From contig NZ_JAICCF010000001.1 in assembly GCF_019492185.1 (NCBI RefSeq), positions 868,001-932,000 of the forward strand: a stretch of 64,000 bases of DNA, written 5' to 3'. The notes beneath the pieces were generated by a model. It did no database searches, was not told the origin of the DNA, and worked only from the letters and a program-made list of their open reading frames with translations. This DNA comes from Chitinophaga rhizophila (GTDB taxonomy: Bacteria > Bacteroidota > Bacteroidia > Chitinophagales > Chitinophagaceae). The first letter of the stretch is position 1. Each line of letters starts with the position of its first letter. Made by a program: the position numbers and the translations under genes. Below are positions 60,494 to 64,000 of the stretch, one piece after another.

Positions 60494-62098
60494 TTAATTG
60501 ACTAATGTCCAGTGCGCGCTCTCGAAGTTAGCCGGTACACTGGTGCATTCTGCCAACCCGCTCTGGTTTTCCAGATTCAGGTAAGTATTCTGCCATTCGT
60601 TTCTGATACGGGTATAGCCGTTATAGCTTTCCAGGGCCCAGTAACTGCTGTAGAAGGTGGCAGGCACATTTGAACTTTCCACATAGTTATACAGGTGTTC
60701 AATATGCAGGTAGTTGCCAGTAGCTGCATTCTTAAACCGGATATGTCCGTTCACGCTTTCCTGTATCCAGCGATACTGGTTACCGGTATTGCCGCTACTG
60801 TATCTGACCTGTCCATTCTGTTCATACAGATAGGTATTCAGCCACCGGTTTTTGATCAATACACCCCCTGCTGGAGGATTACCAGGGTCAGTACCACCGC
60901 CGATACTGTTTAAAAGGCTCTCCGCGTTGGCTACCTGCAGATTTGCCAGATAGGTAAATACCTGGTTTAGCTGTTGCTGGATACTTGTATTACCTGCATG
61001 TTGCTTTCGGTACTGGTATAACTTATAGATCAGGTCCAGTTCACGCTGGCCGTAAGGTACACCCAGTTTCTGCTGCATGATAGTAAGAAAAGAGAACCCA
61101 AATTCCTCCGTAGGTTCAATGATAGTACCTTCTCCGTAGTCGTTCCAGGTGGCGAACTGAATGATCTGTACACTTGATGCCAGTGCTTTATCCAGCATGG
61201 TTGAGAAGGTAGAGGTGCCATTATGTGCAATCTCCCAGGTTGGTCCGTCGGCACCGCCGGCCTGATAGAATGATTTAAATCCGGGATATACAACACCAAT
61301 AGACAAAGGGAAAGTGGCCGCCTGGGTGTAGTACCGGTCTACCACACCCGGATGTTCCTGGTAGATCCAGGGAAATTCACCACCTGCATTGTTGCTGCCT
61401 ACTTCATTGGTAAACCCAAACAACGGTATGATCTTGGGCCGGGGATTGATACCATTCAGTATAGTATTCCATTCAGCAGTCTGATGAAAAGTGATAGGAC
61501 CGAAATTGAGTACGACAGGAGCATTGGAGCTGTTACGGAGATAGTTGGCCTGATTAAAGTAGTTGTTCTGCATGTAGACAAAGTCTGCATGCGCGTTAGC
61601 AGCCATACCAGGATCCCAGTTCCTGTCCTCATGAACAATAGAGAACTGAAGACCAACAGCGTTCAGTTTGTTGATCAGTGCATTAGAGTTAGCCAGGTTG
61701 TCGGGGTAATCGTATCGCTGCCTGGTCCCGGGCCAATCAATGAATACCCCGTCAGCACCGGCATATTTCATCAGCAATAGCTGATACTCTATGATGTCAG
61801 GATCGGCCGATGCGTAAGGGCCGGTTTTGGGATAGTAGTAGGCGGCGATCTGTCTTTTTCCGTTAACGATGATGTCAGGGTTCTGCGTGTTCATCTTCCA
61901 GTGATACCCCCAGGTACCGCGGGAAGCAGGCGTTTCAAACCAGGGCATCCAGTGGATAAAGATCTTCTTGCTGGTAGACTTGGTAACCGGTACAGCGGCC
62001 TGTACTTCCGGTCTAAGCGATGGCTTTTGTAGTTCGGGTAACGACTTGTTACAGGCGAACAGGAACAGGGCACATAATGCCCATAGCAGCGTTTTCAT
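60494..62098 (-). CDS. GH71/99-like glycoside hydrolase lipoprotein with beta-trefoil CBM
   Basis: 534 aa. Lipobox LFAC (Cys16) marks envelope anchoring. A TIM-barrel-like catalytic domain (about 45-370) has IFIHWMPWFETPASRGTWGYHWKMN near its start, YYPKTGPYASADPDIIEYQLLLMKYAGADGVFIDWPG and a later FATWNDYGEGTIIEPTEEFG, features of the GH71/GH99-like superfamily (endo-alpha-mannosidase and related alpha-glucanases). A Gly/Pro linker (about 395-405) leads to a C-terminal domain (about 408-534) with three similar units (IKNRWLNTYL, IRFKNAATGNYL, IRNEWQNTYL), a ricin-like trefoil that should bind sugar. Single gene; no SusCD pair adjacent. Confidence 0.85.
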   Translation of the reverse strand: MKTLLWALCALFLFACNKSLPELQKPSLRPEVQAAVPVTKSTSKKIFIHWMPWFETPASRGTWGYHWKMNTQNPDIIVNGKRQIAAYYYPKTGPYASADPDIIEYQLLLMKYAGADGVFIDWPGTRQRYDYPDNLANSNALINKLNAVGLQFSIVHEDRNWDPGMAANAHADFVYMQNNYFNQANYLRNSSNAPVVLNFGPITFHQTAEWNTILNGINPRPKIIPLFGFTNEVGSNNAGGEFPWIYQEHPGVVDRYYTQAATFPLSIGVVYPGFKSFYQAGGADGPTWEIAHNGTSTFSTMLDKALASSVQIIQFATWNDYGEGTIIEPTEEFGFSFLTIMQQKLGVPYGQRELDLIYKLYQYRKQHAGNTSIQQQLNQVFTYLANLQVANAESLLNSIGGGTDPGNPPAGGVLIKNRWLNTYLYEQNGQVRYSSGNTGNQYRWIQESVNGHIRFKNAATGNYLHIEHLYNYVESSNVPATFYSSYWALESYNGYTRIRNEWQNTYLNLENQSGLAECTSVPANFESAHWTLVN

Positions 62099-62364
62099 TT
62101 GAGGGAAGTTTGATGAAGAAATAGATGGTCATTTTGAGAATAAGAATAACGTGGCTTATCCGGACTGAAAATAACTACCTACGGGCAACCTGCATAAAAG
62201 TATGTGGAAAATATAGAAGAAATAGCGGGGATGGAAGCGCAATATATTTATAGCCAATTGTTTACAAACCAACTGCTATAGTGTAAATATGGACGGCCTG
62301 AGCCGGGGACATACGGGGTACCCAGGGGATCTTAGGGCGACTATACAAGGTTTACAAACGAAAT
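62099..62364. other. Intergenic region upstream of the GH71/99-like gene
   Basis: About 265 bp, no gene. The 10-mer GTTTACAAAC occurs twice (62270-62279 and 62350-62359), each a near-palindrome. It may be a regulator site, but two copies 80 bp apart could also be chance. Confidence 0.4.
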
Positions 62365-62399
62365 AACAAAGCCTTCAGGCGGTACCTGAAGGCTTTGTT
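62365..62399. terminator. Terminator of the FabG-like SDR gene
   Basis: AACAAAGCCTTCAGG (62365-62379) pairs exactly with 62385-62399 (15 bp, 5-nt loop), 11 bp past the stop at 62410. Confidence 0.85.
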
Positions 62400-62409
62400 T
62401 TAAACTGAT

Positions 62410-63165
62410 TTACAGACCATAGATGCCGCCTGATACAGTTACTTTTTCTCCTGTGATCCATGCTGATTCATCAGAGGCCATAAACACAGCAACTTTTGCA
62501 ATATCATCCGGCTGACCTGTCCGACCCAGCGGAGTAGTTGCTACCAGTTTCGCTTCAAAGTCGCTACCTATGAACCCACCGCTGGTTGAACCTTCTGTTG
62601 CAACGATACCTGGCAGAATAGAGTTGATACGGATATTCCTTCCGCTGAACTCCTTGGACAAAGCAATCGTAATAGCATCTAGCGCGGCTTTAGTAGCAGA
62701 ATAAACCGCTCCTGTCGGTAAAGGTGTAGTACTGGCACCAGAACTGATGTTAATGATGTTGCCCCCCTTGTCACCAAACAGTTTCAATGCTCCCTGGATG
62801 GCCAGTACAGATCCCAGCACATTGACGTTGAACTGGCGTTGGAAGGTCTCTTCTGATACCTGCTCAATCGCATCGTATTGGTAAATACCGGCGTTATTCA
62901 CCAGTATGTCAAGTCCGCCGAAGGCGGTATTCGTCTCTTCAAAAAGCCTGGCTATATCCGCTGCTTTTGATACATCGCCCTGTACGGCAATTGCTGTACC
63001 TCCATTATCAGTTATTGCTTTAACAACAACGTCTGCTCCTTCCCTGCTGGAGGCATAGTTCACAACCACCTTTGCACCTGCTGCGGCAAAATGTTTTGCT
63101 ATAGCTGCGCCGATTCCCTTTGAAGCCCCTGTAACCACGGCTACCTTATTCTTAAGTTTACTCAT
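62410..63165 (-). CDS. FabG-like short-chain dehydrogenase/reductase
   Basis: 251 aa. TGASKGIG at 12-19, NNAG at 90-93, catalytic Ser141/142, Tyr155 and Lys159 (YSATK), and an INSILPGIVATEG segment. The pattern matches the 3-oxoacyl-ACP-reductase-like SDRs often paired with HxlR regulators. It is a stress- or quinone/aldehyde-associated oxidoreductase by context rather than the housekeeping FabG. Divergent from the HxlR gene with overlapping promoters, so it is likely repressed by it. Confidence 0.92.
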   Translation of the reverse strand: MSKLKNKVAVVTGASKGIGAAIAKHFAAAGAKVVVNYASSREGADVVVKAITDNGGTAIAVQGDVSKAADIARLFEETNTAFGGLDILVNNAGIYQYDAIEQVSEETFQRQFNVNVLGSVLAIQGALKLFGDKGGNIINISSGASTTPLPTGAVYSATKAALDAITIALSKEFSGRNIRINSILPGIVATEGSTSGGFIGSDFEAKLVATTPLGRTGQPDDIAKVAVFMASDESAWITGEKVTVSGGIYGL

Positions 63166-63221
63166 TGTATCTTATTTTTTCTTGTTGAGAATTCAAAGTT
63201 AGAGAGGGGAAATATATTTTG

Positions 63222-63269
63222 GTAACTTTGTTTCCAAAAGTAACAGTAACCCAGAGGTAACAAAGTAAC
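63222..63269. promoter_or_regulatory. Overlapping divergent promoters with an array of GTAAC sites
   Basis: Minus strand for the SDR: TTTG (63264-63261), 18 bp, TACTTTTG (63242-63235). Plus strand for HxlR: TAACTTTG at 63223-63230. GTAAC occurs five times (63222, 63240, 63246, 63257, 63265), and these overlap both -7 boxes. This is a natural place for HxlR operators. Confidence 0.6.
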
Positions 63270-63274
63270 AAATC

Positions 63275-63646
63275 ATGGAGTGTCGGATTAAGGATTTCCA
63301 GAAGGAACACAAGAAAGAAATGAGAGCCGTCCAGGATTCAATGGACGTACTGAGCGGTAAATGGAAGATATCTATTCTTTCCTCCATCTGCTATTATAAC
63401 AAGCGCAGGTTTTCAGACATCCTGGAGGACATTGAAGGTATTTCTAACAAGATGCTGAGCAAAGAATTGAAGGAGCTGGAGCTGAATAAGCTGGTGAAGA
63501 GAAGCGTGCTGGATACACAGCCTGTCACCGTACAGTATGAGCTTACCAAACATGGTCTGACGTTAAAAACCATTATTGAACACCTGACGGAGTGGGGTAT
63601 TCAGCACCGTAAGGAGATTATTGGTAAGGCAGCTGGCGAACAGTAA
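63275..63646 (+). CDS. HxlR family transcriptional regulator
   Basis: 123 aa winged helix. The HxlR pattern is seen: LSGKWKISILSSICYYNKRRFSDILEDIEGISNKMLSKELKELELNKLVKR is the HTH and wing region (63350-63500), with YELTKHG in the wing. Cys3 and a Cys in SSICYY offer redox or electrophile sensing as in YodB/HypR-type members; that is inference. It is divergent from the SDR gene and most likely represses both through the GTAAC sites. Confidence 0.93.
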   Translation: MECRIKDFQKEHKKEMRAVQDSMDVLSGKWKISILSSICYYNKRRFSDILEDIEGISNKMLSKELKELELNKLVKRSVLDTQPVTVQYELTKHGLTLKTIIEHLTEWGIQHRKEIIGKAAGEQ

Positions 63647-63689
63647 CGCAATTTCCGGCAGCGCATAACCATCATATGGGCAAATATAT

Positions 63690-63797
63690 GGGGCTGTCTC
63701 ATAAATAACTTTTACCCAAATTTATTCGGGTATCTGATGGAGAGACTTTCCGTATAAGAAATTCTCAGCGCCATCGAGTTAATTATGACACAGCCCC
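63690..63797. mobile_element. MITE-like element (108 bp, IS-type terminal inverted repeats)
   Basis: The ends are GGGGCTGTCTCATAAATAAC on the left and, on the complement of the right, GGGGCTGTGTCATAATTAAC. They match in 18 of 20 bases, starting with the GGGGCTGT-C typical of several IS families. The interior (about 65 bp) has no ORF and a small inverted repeat around 63710-63735. There is no clear target-site duplication at the edges. It is a probable non-autonomous element, possibly mobilised by a transposase elsewhere. Confidence 0.65.
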
Positions 63798-63810
63798 ACC
63801 TGTCCGCAAA

Positions 63811-64000
63811 TTAATACCTGAGTGACAACACTCGTAAGGCCACGGCCTTACCTGTCTCTGCACCTACTTCGCTATCAAAGTCATAGTGAATACCACCATA
63901 CACCCTTGATATGGATGCTTCGTCAATCATCTGCTGAAAGCTGTTGAATGAGCGGGGCGCAAATCCTTCCGGCACCTTTTGGTTGTCGGTGAATGTATAG
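63811..64000 (-). CDS. PAP2/vanadium-haloperoxidase-like protein, C-terminal fragment (partial)
   Basis: The minus-strand frame from the edge to a TAA at 63811-63813 reads FAPRSFNSFQQMIDEAS and ISRVYGGIHYDFDSEVG. This is the C-terminal signature of PAP2-superfamily haloperoxidase-like proteins, where the RxYGGIHY histidine is part of the phosphate/vanadate site. It is cut by the right edge; 63 codons are visible, ending ALRVLSLRY. The MITE-like element lies 13 bp beyond its stop. Confidence 0.75.
   Translation of the reverse strand, partial: YTFTDNQKVPEGFAPRSFNSFQQMIDEASISRVYGGIHYDFDSEVGAETGKAVALRVLSLRY

Overview
The window reads as chromosomal DNA of a Bacteroidota bacterium, most likely a Chitinophaga-like member of the Chitinophagaceae. 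This rests on the repeated TAnnTTTG promoter -7 boxes, the absence of strong Shine-Dalgarno sites, many lipoproteins with short Cys-Lys-Lys/Asp starts, LytS/LytTR and PAS kinases, BtuG-like surface lipoproteins behind a cobalamin riboswitch, and an accessory-rich, moderate-GC layout. Genus assignment is inference from gene content, not from a marker gene.

Positions 1-23865 hold a minus-strand nonribosomal peptide synthetase (NRPS) operon, transcribed right to left and running off the left edge. Its order is a stand-alone C-A-PCP protein (23865-20728), a SyrD/PvdE-type peptide-export ABC protein (20682-19042), a CmlA-type di-iron beta-hydroxylase (18999-17389), and a giant NRPS that starts at 17258 and is still open at base 1 (at least 5752 codons). 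The giant protein has a TubC-like N-terminal docking segment, two C-A-PCP modules, two C-A-nMT-PCP modules and the beginning of a fifth. Specificity codes read by eye give Ser, Thr, N-methyl-Val and probably N-methyl-Asn, so the partial product is X-Ser-Thr-MeVal-Me(Asn?)-..., with one residue probably beta-hydroxylated and the product exported by the ABC protein. No thioesterase lies inside the window.

Positions 24460-28112 are an accessory patch with visibly higher A+T. It holds a two-gene unit for secreted proteins (a Cys-containing small protein plus an HEXXH metallopeptidase) and an RloA/RloB (AbiL-like) putative anti-phage pair. Positions 28278-41887 are a mixed housekeeping/regulatory stretch: DUF1877, RluF, an MsbA-like ABC exporter, a PAS histidine kinase, a VF530-type protein, a zincin-like protein, an acyl-CoA dehydrogenase, a receiver protein, an AraC regulator with an SDR, a UBA/EF-Ts-N-like protein and a GNAT acetyltransferase.

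Positions 42319-48218 contain a lipoprotein, an exported MsrA-MsrB repair pair, and a cupin / DHDPS-family aldolase / thioredoxin operon divergent from a MocR regulator, with a palindrome shared by back-to-back promoters. Positions 48329-56505 contain a secreted protein, a cobalamin riboswitch followed by BtuG-like and BtuH-like surface lipoproteins, an outer-membrane beta-barrel protein, a DUF3095 protein with cyclase-like motifs, a LytS/LytTR two-component pair and a small membrane protein. The right end (56612-64000) holds a Tat-type Gfo/Idh/MocA oxidoreductase, a MacB/FtsX-type permease, a GH71/99-like lipoprotein, an SDR/HxlR divergent pair, a 108-bp MITE-like element and the 3' end of a PAP2/haloperoxidase-like gene.

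No tRNA, rRNA, CRISPR array or complete insertion sequence was seen. Residue positions are hand counts; database comparisons were not possible.
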